Shown: positions 1 to 6,966, numbered from the stretch's first letter. The stretch: DNA of 13,941 bases from Butyrivibrio sp. (GCA_017996845.1 JAGOGF010000062.1:1-13941); one strand, 5' to 3'. Notes: a model not told the origin generated them from the letters alone. Numbers and translations are program-made.

Positions 1-61
1 ACTAGTATTTGTGCATTTTCATTTATCAATCCAAATTTCCCTGATTTGTAGTTGACACAAA

Positions 62-105
62 TAAAAAGCAGGCCTATGTGAATATCTGCTCCACACAGGC
101 CTGCT
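62..105 (-). terminator. Intrinsic terminator of gpmI
   Basis: A 14-bp stem (67-80 with 92-105, one A/C mismatch at 76/96) encloses an 11-nt loop. It lies about 20 nt past the gpmI stop. Read on the minus strand, the stem is followed by TTTTAT, the U-rich tract of a factor-independent terminator. The remaining bases 1-61 hold no recognisable gene. Confidence 0.88.
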
Positions 106-124
106 CAAAATATTTCTTACAGAC

Positions 125-1672
125 TTATTTTCTGATCAGCAAACTTTTTCCAGTCATTTCTACCGGCTTTTCTTCTCCCATGCACTCGATCAAAGTAGGA
201 ATAATATCCGCAAGGCATCCGCCTTCCCGAAGCGTATATGCGGGATCATAATTTACCAGAATAAACGGAACGGGATTTGTGGTATGTGCAGTATAAGGCT
301 CGCCTGTTTCATAATCAACCATCTGTTCACAGTTTCCGTGATCCGCACAGATAAACATGGTACCGTTTACTTTTTTTATTTCCTCAACAACTCTTCCGAC
401 ACACGCATCAACCGTTTCAACTGCTTTGATTGCAGCAGGAATTACGCCTGTATGACCGACCATATCCGGATTGGCAAAGTTAATAATAATCACATCATAT
501 TTTTGAGATGCAATTGCATCAATTAATTTATCACATACCTGCGGAGCACTCATCTCCGGCTTCAGATCATAAGTTGCAACGTCCTTGGGGCTATTCACAA
601 GAATACGATCTTCCCCTTCATTTGGCTTTTCAACTCCACCATTAAAGAAAAACGTAACATGCGCATACTTTTCCGTTTCAGCAATACGCGCCTGCTTCAT
701 TCCCTTGGCAGCAAGCCATTCTCCAAACGTATTCGTCAGAAGCACTTTCTGAAACGCAACCTTTTTATTGGGAATCAGCGGATCATAATCTGTAAAGGTT
801 ACAAAAGTAACATCTTTTCTCGGTCCTCTTGCAAACTTGTCAAAATTGTCATCACAGAAACAATGTGTCATTTCTCTTGCTCTGTCAGGACGGAAATTGA
901 AGAATATCACAGAATCACCATCCTGAATGGTTGCAACCGGATGTCCATTTTTCATTACAACAGTAGGAAGCATGAATTCGTCTGTTTCATCCTTATCATA
1001 CGACTGCTGAATTGCTTCGTGCGCGCTGGAAGCGGTAACACCTTCTCCTTTTGTCAGCGCATCATAGGCCTTTATAACTCTGTCATAGTTGTTATCTCTG
1101 TCCATTGCATAATAACGTCCGGAAATCATACCCACTTCGCCAACGCCAAGTTCTTTCATCTTATCTTCCAGCTGCTGAACAAAATCAGCTCCGCTCTTTG
1201 GCGGTGTATCACGGCCATCCAGGAAGCAGTGAACGTATACTTTCTTTAGTCCGTTCTTTTTTGCCATTTCCAGCAGTCCAAAAATATGGGTCAGATGACT
1301 GTGTACGCCGCCATCTGATACCAGTCCAAACATATGAAGCGCTGAATCCTTTTCTTTACAATTCTTTATTGCCGCCATTAATGCTTCATTTTCAAAAAAA
1401 TCACCATCATTAATCGATTTCGTAATTCTGGTAAGTTCCTGATATACAACCCGGCCGGCGCCCATATTCATATGTCCGACCTCGGAATTCCCCATTTGTC
1501 CCTCAGGAAGCCCTACTGCAAGCCCGCTCGCATTTCCTTTTACAAAAGGGTAATCTCTCATCAGGCTATCAACTACAGGCGTATTTGCCATTGCAACCGC
1601 ATTTCCGTCTTTTCTGTCATTTAATCCATATCCGTCCATAATCATCAGAACGGTTGGTTTATATCCTCTCAT
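125..1672 (-). CDS. gpmI: 2,3-bisphosphoglycerate-independent phosphoglycerate mutase
   Basis: Interconverts 3- and 2-phosphoglycerate in glycolysis and gluconeogenesis in the cytoplasm, using two Mn ions and a phosphoserine intermediate. At 515 residues it has the normal family length. Visible active-site elements: D13 in MDGYG; the phosphorylated serine S63 in GNSEVGH; H124 in DGGVHSH; D154-R155; R186 and D191-R192 in GRYYAMDRD; RPDR at 261-264; K335 in TEKY; D403 and H407 in NPDMVGH; D444-H445 in ADHGN; and H463. The ATG is preceded by GGAGG (complement of 1681-1685) at 8-nt spacing. The gene has its own promoter overlapping the end of the upstream CDF gene and a terminator behind it, so it is probably monocistronic rather than part of a gap-pgk-tpi cluster. 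A 27-codon reading frame overlaps its start (see 1669-1752). Family assignment is secure. Confidence 0.98.
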   Translation of the reverse strand: MRGYKPTVLMIMDGYGLNDRKDGNAVAMANTPVVDSLMRDYPFVKGNASGLAVGLPEGQMGNSEVGHMNMGAGRVVYQELTRITKSINDGDFFENEALMAAIKNCKEKDSALHMFGLVSDGGVHSHLTHIFGLLEMAKKNGLKKVYVHCFLDGRDTPPKSGADFVQQLEDKMKELGVGEVGMISGRYYAMDRDNNYDRVIKAYDALTKGEGVTASSAHEAIQQSYDKDETDEFMLPTVVMKNGHPVATIQDGDSVIFFNFRPDRAREMTHCFCDDNFDKFARGPRKDVTFVTFTDYDPLIPNKKVAFQKVLLTNTFGEWLAAKGMKQARIAETEKYAHVTFFFNGGVEKPNEGEDRILVNSPKDVATYDLKPEMSAPQVCDKLIDAIASQKYDVIIINFANPDMVGHTGVIPAAIKAVETVDACVGRVVEEIKKVNGTMFICADHGNCEQMVDYETGEPYTAHTTNPVPFILVNYDPAYTLREGGCLADIIPTLIECMGEEKPVEMTGKSLLIRK

Positions 1673-1752
1673 TGATTATTCCTCCGCTTCGCAATCTTTT
1701 TCTGAACCGACTGATATTTTGAAAAAATATATCTTTCCAGAATATCTTCCAT
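1669..1752 (-). CDS. Possible 27-residue upstream ORF overlapping the gpmI start (ATGA)
   Basis: An ATG at 1752 opens a 27-codon frame that runs through the gpmI ribosome binding site and stops at TGA, sharing an ATGA overlap with the gpmI start codon. This is the geometry of translational coupling. The peptide begins MEDILERYIF and ends in the basic stretch KKIAKRRNNQ, so it could form an amphipathic helix. Against it, there is no Shine-Dalgarno sequence before its ATG, and a frame this short can arise by chance. It lies inside the transcript predicted from the 1802-1830 promoter. I do not recognise the peptide. It could simply be untranslated leader. Confidence 0.22.
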   Translation of the reverse strand: MEDILERYIFSKYQSVQKKIAKRRNNQ

Positions 1753-1771
1753 TTCAAATAGATGAATGAAA

Positions 1772-1804
1772 AATGAAACTTATCGCTTTCATCCGCGTTT
1801 CATT
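1772..1804 (-). terminator. Weak terminator-like hairpin after the CDF gene
   Basis: On the minus strand AATGAAA (1798-1804) pairs with TTTCATT (1772-1778), extended by CGC/GCG with a bulge, and a TTTTT run follows (1769-1773). It is AT-rich and only moderately stable. It overlaps the -10 of the gpmI promoter, so it could end CDF transcripts but cannot fold completely in the gpmI transcript. Confidence 0.3.
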
Positions 1805-1830
1805 ATATCGTAATCCCCCTGGATTGACAA
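1802..1830 (-). promoter_or_regulatory. Predicted sigma-A promoter of gpmI
   Basis: On the minus strand, -35 TTGTCA (complement of 1825-1830) is followed after a 17-bp spacer by a perfect -10 TATAAT (complement of 1802-1807). The predicted start near 1795 gives a leader of about 120 nt before gpmI. The -35 lies just beyond the CDF stop codon, so gpmI can be transcribed apart from the GH9-CDF unit. Confidence 0.65.
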
Positions 1831-1834
1831 GATA

Positions 1835-3031
1835 TTAACGAAACCCGTCATGTCTGCTGTTTTTTTCCTCGGATGTCTTGTCAATTGTAATCTCACATCC
1901 CAGTTCACAACTGTATTCTCTGATTTTTTCCTTCAGATACTGCATGATTTCTTCATCACTCTTACTGTAATGAAACGGGACCATTACATCAAATGCTGCT
2001 TTTTTCTTCAGCTTGGTATGTATGATTCTGAAATCATGAAAATGAAGATTCACATCAAGCTGTTCCAATGCAGTTCTGACATATTCCTTCATCTGATTGG
2101 TATCCGGATCCTCCGTAGAAACCGGATCCATATGAATCACACAATTGCACTGGTATCTCTCGTTCAGATCATGTTCAATCGAATCAATCAGATCATGTGC
2201 CTCCAGAAGGGTTCCTTCCGCTGAGACTTCCGCATGCAGGGACATCATGATATTCATTGGTCCATAATTGTGTACGATCAGATCATGTACCCCGAGAATT
2301 CCATCATACTGCATGACGGTTTCTTCTATTTCTGCCACAAAATCCTTGGTTGGTGGCTCCCCGAGAAGCGGACTGACCGTTGATTTAAATGCATCAAAAC
2401 CTTCTTTTAAAATAAAAATTCCAACTGCAATGCCGCAATAACCATCGATCAATATCCCTGTACGCGCACTGAATACGGAGGTCAAAAGGACAACCGTTGT
2501 CGCCACTACATCGGATATGCTGTCTATGGCTGTGGCACGTATGACCTCACTGTCAAGCTGTCTGGCCAGCAAAAGATTATAATAGAACATATACAGTTTC
2601 ACAAAAATTGACAGGATCAATATTGCCGCAATCAAAAAGCTGAATTCGGTAGCTGCAGGGTGCATGATTTTATTTACAGAAGACTGCATCAGTTCCACAG
2701 CCATAATAATGATGAACATGGCAACAACAAGTCCCGCAATATATTCAATCCTGCCGTGTCCAAAGGGGTGTTCCTCATCCGGTTTTTGACCGGCCACACG
2801 AAAACCGATTATAGTCACAACTGAGGAACCTGCATCCGAAAGATTATTGAAAGCATCTGCCATAATTGCAATTGAACCGCTCAGTATCCCTGCGATCAGT
2901 TTAATCGTGAAAAGAATGATATTAAAACAGATTCCCACCATTCCACTGAGTGTACCGTATTGCAGACGTACTTCCTGCCTGCCGGTCTCTTTGTAATTCT
3001 TAATAAAAAACCTTGCCAGTATGGTAATCAT
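1835..3031 (-). CDS. Cation diffusion facilitator transporter with duplicated C-terminal domain
   Basis: Proton-coupled divalent-metal exporter of the inner membrane, CDF family. It has six hydrophobic segments between about residues 30 and 210. The transmembrane metal site is recognisable as N62xxxD66 (in FNNLSD, TM2) and D170xxxD174 (in IDSISD, TM5), and the family motif HPFGHGRIEY lies at 88-97. The site has no histidine, unlike the His-Asp sites of zinc exporters, so Mn or Fe is more likely than Zn (inference). At 398 residues it is about 100 longer than a minimal CDF protein. The cytoplasmic part appears to hold two related ferredoxin-like units, about 245-302 (VHDLIVHNYG...) and 330-386 (FHDFRIIHTK...). 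The ATG at 3031 has no good Shine-Dalgarno sequence. It lies 44 nt after the GH9 stop and is probably in the same operon. The start fits the usual family N-terminus. Confidence 0.93.
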   Translation of the reverse strand: MITILARFFIKNYKETGRQEVRLQYGTLSGMVGICFNIILFTIKLIAGILSGSIAIMADAFNNLSDAGSSVVTIIGFRVAGQKPDEEHPFGHGRIEYIAGLVVAMFIIIMAVELMQSSVNKIMHPAATEFSFLIAAILILSIFVKLYMFYYNLLLARQLDSEVIRATAIDSISDVVATTVVLLTSVFSARTGILIDGYCGIAVGIFILKEGFDAFKSTVSPLLGEPPTKDFVAEIEETVMQYDGILGVHDLIVHNYGPMNIMMSLHAEVSAEGTLLEAHDLIDSIEHDLNERYQCNCVIHMDPVSTEDPDTNQMKEYVRTALEQLDVNLHFHDFRIIHTKLKKKAAFDVMVPFHYSKSDEEIMQYLKEKIREYSCELGCEITIDKTSEEKNSRHDGFR

Positions 3032-3075
3032 TTATTTACACATTTCTGCGCCATTTTTAGCGCTTTTTTCATATA

Positions 3076-4908
3076 TTATCTGTCACAAAAAGCTGTCAGA
3101 AACAAAGCTGAGGAATTCCAATATATTGCGATCTCATTCAGAGAATAACACCTGTCATCATCCACGTAGCATTTCATCGGTGCAGTGTTCTTTGGAATCA
3201 GCATTTCCCCTGTCTCATCAAGCGGCGGGCAGCACGGTCCACCGCTCATCTGTCCCGGAATAGCCCGCTCAATTCCATCGCAGGAACTGGGTCTGTTATG
3301 CGGATGCGAAAACGAATGTTCTCCCATTCCGGTTATATAACAGACATCCATTGGATTACGTCCCGCAATATAATGCAGATGTTCCATTGCCGCAGCTTCA
3401 TATTGTACAATTTTCCGCTTCCTGTCCGCAAGTTCATTCTCTGTCATTCTGACCGGTTCCTGTGTATTGTGTACGCTATACTCAATCACCTTGATCAAAC
3501 CTGTCTGATCAAAATTCACACCTGCTTCATCCATTTCTATTTCGCGCTCTGCAAAAAGTGCTGCTGTAATCAGAAGATCCGCCCGATTGGTAACTACCAT
3601 ATTACTGCCCCAGACAAAATCCTGCGGTCTCATGGCAACGAGATATCCATTTTCCTGCTGTATTTGAAGCAGTCTGTCTGCTTTATTATATAGATGTGCG
3701 GATATTTTCTTCATAATTTCTCCGCCTGCCGTCATTCTTTCATCGAATAAAATTGCAAGTGCAGAAAGCCCCTGTACTTCCGACCATCCGAATCCATCCG
3801 AAAAAATCCCTTTCTGCATGTCTGCTGTATCCTTTTCCATACACTGATCCAGCAGTTGCAAAACTTCCAGTTGATATAATCGCTGCCGCGACATCTTCTG
3901 TGGCATGCCGGCCATCATGGAATGATCCTTTTCATTCCGAATTTCATAATCTGTTCTAAGCAGTTCTGAAAAAGCCCAAAGCCGCTCATCCACATCCGAT
4001 TCATCTCCGTATTCCCCTGTATTGCATCCTTCCGGATTCGTAAATCCTATATAATCCTGATGCTTTGCCAGCCATTGTCCGGCATCTGCTGCACAATGCA
4101 TTGCATCACGTGCAAAAACAGGATCATACTCTGCATAGACTCTTGATGCAAGCGACATTACTGCAGCAAAATCAGCCGTAGCCATTGATGAAACCGGATA
4201 TAAAATCAGCTCTGCATGATCCTCCTGCGGCATGATGAAATCGGCATGCCGTTTCGTTGTAATCTTATGATATACGCCTCCGTCAGAAGCCTGCATCTGC
4301 ATCAGAAATTCCAATTCATACAGACATTCATTTAACACGTCCGGCATACCATTGCCTGACTCCGGAAGATTTATGTTTTCCGAAAAACTTTCGGGAAAAC
4401 GCTCAAATGCATACAGCAAATGTGCTACTGCCACAGCAGCAGCTGTTGTATATCTCCCATAATCACCTGCATCATGCCATCCGCCTGTGATCTGCAGCTT
4501 AACCGACGGATCTTCATACAAATATGCTTCCTGTAAATGACATGCCGGATGCACATAAACCGATGCAAATTCCTGTTTCAATTCCATTCCGCACCGCTGA
4601 AAATAAAATGCTTTAAGCAAAGCATTTTTCACGGTTTTGTAAATATGTTCCCCTATTTTAAAAACAGGGCTTCTGGTTCCGTCTGCCGCCTCAATACAAA
4701 AACTACCGGGTTTCTGTAAATCCGTGAAATCAATCTGTACTGCTTCTTCCCCTGCAGTCTCCTGCATCCCACACGCTTTGACCCCAATCTGACATGGTAC
4801 GCTCTCTTCCCTTACTATATCAATTATTCTGAATTCAGATTTTTGATCACTGACGGCAATCTTTTTTGCATCCAAAATATATCCGACTTCATTTACTGTT
4901 ATTTTCAT
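3076..4908 (-). CDS. Glycoside hydrolase family 9 protein, probably cytoplasmic
   Basis: Inverting beta-glycosidase with an N-terminal Ig-like CelD_N domain (about 1-85, opening MKITVNEVGY) and a GH9 (alpha/alpha)6-barrel (about 90-605). The catalytic-base region GGWHDAGDYGRY lies at 142-153 with D146 and D149. The C-terminal signatures are HPHNR (535-539) and DDDRCYSLNEIAIYWN (583-598), with E592 the expected proton donor. There is no signal peptide, dockerin, carbohydrate-binding module or sortase signal, so the enzyme should act inside the cell on imported oligosaccharides, not on polymeric cellulose. Cellodextrins, other beta-1,4-glucan fragments or chito-oligosaccharides are all possible. 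The ATG at 4908 follows AGGAG (complement of 4919-4923) at 10-nt spacing. The leader carries several hairpins. The CDF gene lies 44 nt downstream. No sugar transporter or regulator is adjacent, so the context does not settle the substrate. Confidence 0.93.
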   Translation of the reverse strand: MKITVNEVGYILDAKKIAVSDQKSEFRIIDIVREESVPCQIGVKACGMQETAGEEAVQIDFTDLQKPGSFCIEAADGTRSPVFKIGEHIYKTVKNALLKAFYFQRCGMELKQEFASVYVHPACHLQEAYLYEDPSVKLQITGGWHDAGDYGRYTTAAAVAVAHLLYAFERFPESFSENINLPESGNGMPDVLNECLYELEFLMQMQASDGGVYHKITTKRHADFIMPQEDHAELILYPVSSMATADFAAVMSLASRVYAEYDPVFARDAMHCAADAGQWLAKHQDYIGFTNPEGCNTGEYGDESDVDERLWAFSELLRTDYEIRNEKDHSMMAGMPQKMSRQRLYQLEVLQLLDQCMEKDTADMQKGIFSDGFGWSEVQGLSALAILFDERMTAGGEIMKKISAHLYNKADRLLQIQQENGYLVAMRPQDFVWGSNMVVTNRADLLITAALFAEREIEMDEAGVNFDQTGLIKVIEYSVHNTQEPVRMTENELADRKRKIVQYEAAAMEHLHYIAGRNPMDVCYITGMGEHSFSHPHNRPSSCDGIERAIPGQMSGGPCCPPLDETGEMLIPKNTAPMKCYVDDDRCYSLNEIAIYWNSSALFLTAFCDR

Positions 4909-4935
4909 AAATACCGATCTCCTGTCATTTCATTT

Positions 4936-5025
4936 TTAGACAAATGCAGCCCACTTTCTGACTGCAGGTTTTTTCCGAGATTGCACAGCAATCTCGTACA
5001 GATGCAGCCGGCTCTCCGGCTGCAT
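4936..5025 (-). CDS. Possible 29-residue leader ORF upstream of the GH9 gene
   Basis: An ATG at 5025 opens a 29-codon frame ending in TAA at 4936, 27 nt before the GH9 start. It runs through both perfect hairpins and the distal repeat segment. The peptide starts MQPESRLHLY and ends VRKWAAFV. The predicted transcription start (near 5027) would leave almost no leader, and no ribosome binding site is visible, so translation is doubtful. If translated, ribosome movement would decide which of the competing hairpins can form. I do not recognise the peptide. Confidence 0.15.
   Translation of the reverse strand: MQPESRLHLYEIAVQSRKKPAVRKWAAFV
4945..4966 (-). other. Distal leader hairpin of the GH9 mRNA
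   Basis: A 7-bp stem (4945-4951 with 4960-4966, one G-U pair in the minus-strand RNA) encloses an 8-nt loop. Its promoter-distal arm is a near copy of the 3' arm of the hairpin at 4998-5029, so the two structures can compete for the same partner. The GH9 ribosome binding site lies about 22 nt further on. Confidence 0.4.
4976..4996. repeat. Perfect 9-bp hairpin, 3-nt loop
   Basis: CGAGATTGC (4976-4984) is followed by ACA and then its exact complement (4988-4996). In the minus-strand (GH9) transcript the hairpin is followed by GAAAAAA, not a U-run, so it is not a terminator in that direction. On the plus strand it is followed by TACAG. It is separated by 1 nt from the 14-bp hairpin at 4998. 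Confidence 0.7.
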
Positions 5026-5029
5026 CTGT
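4998..5029. repeat. Perfect 14-bp GC-rich hairpin at the 5' end of the GH9 transcript
   Basis: ACAGATGCAGCCGG (4998-5011), a 4-nt loop and the exact complement (5016-5029) form a very stable stem. The predicted GH9 promoter sits directly beside it, so the GH9 mRNA would begin within the stem and carry it at its 5' end, a position that can block 5'-end-dependent decay. On the plus strand it is followed by TTTGTATT and could end antisense transcription toward the exporter genes, though no plus-strand gene precedes it. Confidence 0.7.
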
Positions 5030-5033
5030 TTGT

Positions 5034-5061
5034 ATTATATCATGTATCGCATCCCTGTACA
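5034..5061 (-). promoter_or_regulatory. Predicted extended -10 promoter of the GH9-CDF operon
   Basis: The minus strand reads TGATATAAT (complement of 5034-5042), a perfect extended -10 element. A modest -35, TGTACA (complement of 5056-5061), lies 16 bp upstream. The predicted start is near 5027, giving a leader of about 119 nt. This promoter is back-to-back with the rightward exporter promoter, about 28 bp apart. Confidence 0.6.
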
Positions 5062-5088
5062 GTAGTCCCAGATTAAACTACCGCTATA

Positions 5089-5117
5089 TTGACTTTACCT
5101 TTATAAACCGATAAAGT
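5089..5117 (+). promoter_or_regulatory. Predicted promoter of the ABC exporter operon
   Basis: TTGACT (5089-5094) and TAAAGT (5112-5117) are separated by 17 bp, matching the -35 consensus at 5/6 and the -10 at 4/6. The start would be near 5124, with a leader of about 94 nt to the ATG at 5218. Both hexamers lie in the arms of the dyad at 5090-5119. Confidence 0.5.
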
Positions 5118-5119
5118 CA
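5090..5119. promoter_or_regulatory. Operator-like dyad overlapping the exporter promoter
   Basis: TGACTTTA (5090-5097) and its exact complement TAAAGTCA (5112-5119) are separated by 14 bp. The left arm covers most of the -35 and the right arm covers the -10. A dimeric repressor bound here would block RNA polymerase, which fits the usual control of multidrug exporters by MarR, TetR or PadR regulators. No regulator gene is adjacent, so it would have to be encoded elsewhere. Confidence 0.5.
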
Positions 5120-5217
5120 GAGTATAGATGCAGGACATTGCATATACAAAATATCCGTGCAGTTGATGTAAGTATGACATTCACATTTATGCTCCCCTGC
5201 ACAGAAATGAGGAATTT

Positions 5218-6966
5218 ATGAAAAAAATCTCCAACTATATCATGGAAAACAAGTGGCCTTATTTTTTTGCTATTCTATCCATGATTATCAGTGTCAGCCT
5301 GGATATGTTCTCTCCACAACTGACACAGCGCATCATTGATAATGTCATTGTTGCAGGGCAGATCTCAAAGTTAAAATGGCTTTTACTGGGTATTCTGGTC
5401 GTTGGAATAGGTCGTGCCGTTTTTCAGTACACCAAGGAATATCTGTTTGATCGCACCAGTTCAAAAATAGCAGCAGATATGCGTTTTCATCTGTTCGACC
5501 ACATACAGGGACTTTCCGCCGACTATTTTGACAAAACAAATACCGGTGAACTGATGGCCAGAGTAAAGGATGATGTTGATCGTATCTGGGATGGTCTGAA
5601 CTTTGTATCCATGCTTTTGATCGAAGTGGTTCTGCATACAGCAATTGTTCTTGTCTGTATGATCAACCTGAATGTCCGTCTGACCATTATTCCGACTATT
5701 GGAATGGCAATTGCTGCTTTTATTGCTGTTTCCATGGAAAATAAGCTTGGAAGTGTATATGAAGCAATCAGTGATGAGAATTCTGTACTGAATACTGTCG
5801 CAGAAGAAAATCTTGCAGGCGTACGTACCGTTAAAGCTTTTGCAAGAGAAAAATTTGAAATCGGTAAATTTTTGTCTCACAACCAGAAATACTATGATCT
5901 GAATATGAAACAGTCAAAAGTTTTTGTACAGTATTACCCGTTCATCACACTGATTACGGCTCTTCTTCCTATTTTGAGTCTGCTCTTTGGTGGCTGGTTT
6001 GTCATTCATGACAAGATGACACTGGGACAGCTTGGGGCTTTTGTCGAATACTCATACAACATCGTATGGCCGATGGAAATGCTGGGCTGGCTGACAAACG
6101 CGCTTTCCTCTTCCATTGCTTCCAATAAGAAGTTAAAGAAAATATATGAAGTAAAGCCAACTGTTACAGAACCTGAGCATCCGACCGTTCTGAATCCGCT
6201 GACCGGTGACATTGCTTTTGACCATGTCAGTTTTCATAAGGAAGACGGATTTGAAATTCTGCACGATGTTTCTTTCCATGTTCCGGCCGGACATACAATT
6301 GGTATCATGGGCACAACCGGTGCCGGAAAAAGTTCCATTGTCTATCTGCTGCAAAGACTTTACGATGCAACAGCCGGCAAGATTCTGATTGATGGAACCG
6401 ATATCCGTGAACTTTCACTTTCGCAGCTGCGCGGATCTGTTTCTATGGTCATGCAGGATGTATTTCTGTTTTCCGATACCATTACGGAAAATGTAAAACT
6501 TGGTAAAAAGAACAGTCTGGATAATGATGCGGTTCGCCGTGCTTCACGCATGGCACAGGCAAATGAATTTATAGAGAACATGGATGAACAATACGATACG
6601 GTTATCGGGGAACGGGGAGTTGGACTTTCCGGTGGTCAGAAACAACGTATTTCCATTGCACGTGCGCTTGCCAAAAAGGATCCGATTCTGGTTCTTGATG
6701 ATTCTACTTCCGCTCTGGATATGGAAACGGAACAGGAAATTCAGAACACACTCCAATCCCTGCATGGCACAACCAAAATTATCATTGCGCACAGGATCAG
6801 TTCTGTCCAGGATGCGGATGAAATTATTATTCTGGATCATGGCAGTATTGCAGAACGCGGTACGCACAAATCTCTTCTTGCGGCAAAGGGGCTCTATTAT
6901 CAAACTTTCTGTGCACAATATGGAGATATCCTTGCTCAGGCAACCGTTGGCATGAAAGATGCCTGA
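5218..6966 (+). CDS. ABC exporter half-transporter, subunit with degenerate Walker B
   Basis: Membrane-spanning half-transporter, 582 residues: six-helix type IV exporter domain (about 13-300) fused to a nucleotide-binding domain (about 330-570). Walker A is GTTGAGKSS with K371, the Q-loop Q413, the signature a perfect LSGGQ at 470-474, and the switch histidine H525. Walker B reads LVLDDSTSALD, so D495 replaces the catalytic glutamate. In heterodimeric exporters (TM287/288, LmrCD, BmrCD, EfrCD) one subunit normally carries exactly this change. Paired with the next gene it would give one degenerate ATP site (this Walker A/B with the partner's LSIGQ) and one active site. The substrate is probably drugs or other amphipathic molecules (inference). 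The ATG follows GAGGAA (5209-5214) with short spacing. First gene of the operon; the partner starts 59 nt downstream. Confidence 0.95.
   Translation: MKKISNYIMENKWPYFFAILSMIISVSLDMFSPQLTQRIIDNVIVAGQISKLKWLLLGILVVGIGRAVFQYTKEYLFDRTSSKIAADMRFHLFDHIQGLSADYFDKTNTGELMARVKDDVDRIWDGLNFVSMLLIEVVLHTAIVLVCMINLNVRLTIIPTIGMAIAAFIAVSMENKLGSVYEAISDENSVLNTVAEENLAGVRTVKAFAREKFEIGKFLSHNQKYYDLNMKQSKVFVQYYPFITLITALLPILSLLFGGWFVIHDKMTLGQLGAFVEYSYNIVWPMEMLGWLTNALSSSIASNKKLKKIYEVKPTVTEPEHPTVLNPLTGDIAFDHVSFHKEDGFEILHDVSFHVPAGHTIGIMGTTGAGKSSIVYLLQRLYDATAGKILIDGTDIRELSLSQLRGSVSMVMQDVFLFSDTITENVKLGKKNSLDNDAVRRASRMAQANEFIENMDEQYDTVIGERGVGLSGGQKQRISIARALAKKDPILVLDDSTSALDMETEQEIQNTLQSLHGTTKIIIAHRISSVQDADEIIILDHGSIAERGTHKSLLAAKGLYYQTFCAQYGDILAQATVGMKDA

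Noticed and set aside
52..57. TTGACA as a rightward -35 element
   Set aside because: The bases 17 bp downstream are not a -10 and lie inside the gpmI terminator stem.
659..1249. 196-codon plus-strand reading frame antisense to gpmI
   Set aside because: It is the shadow of a strongly conserved coding sequence, with no ribosome binding site or recognisable domain.
3048..3069. GCGC-N8-GCGC hairpin followed by TTTTTT on the plus strand
   Set aside because: The stem is only 4 bp and there is no plus-strand gene before it. In the GH9-CDF direction no U-run follows.
5062..5081. GTAGT-N10-ACTAC dyad between the two divergent promoters
   Set aside because: Only 5-bp arms, frequent by chance; noted only because of its position.
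6700..6705. D495 in the first ABC subunit as an inactivating mutation
   Set aside because: This substitution is the normal state of one subunit in heterodimeric exporters, and the partner carries the matching degenerate signature.
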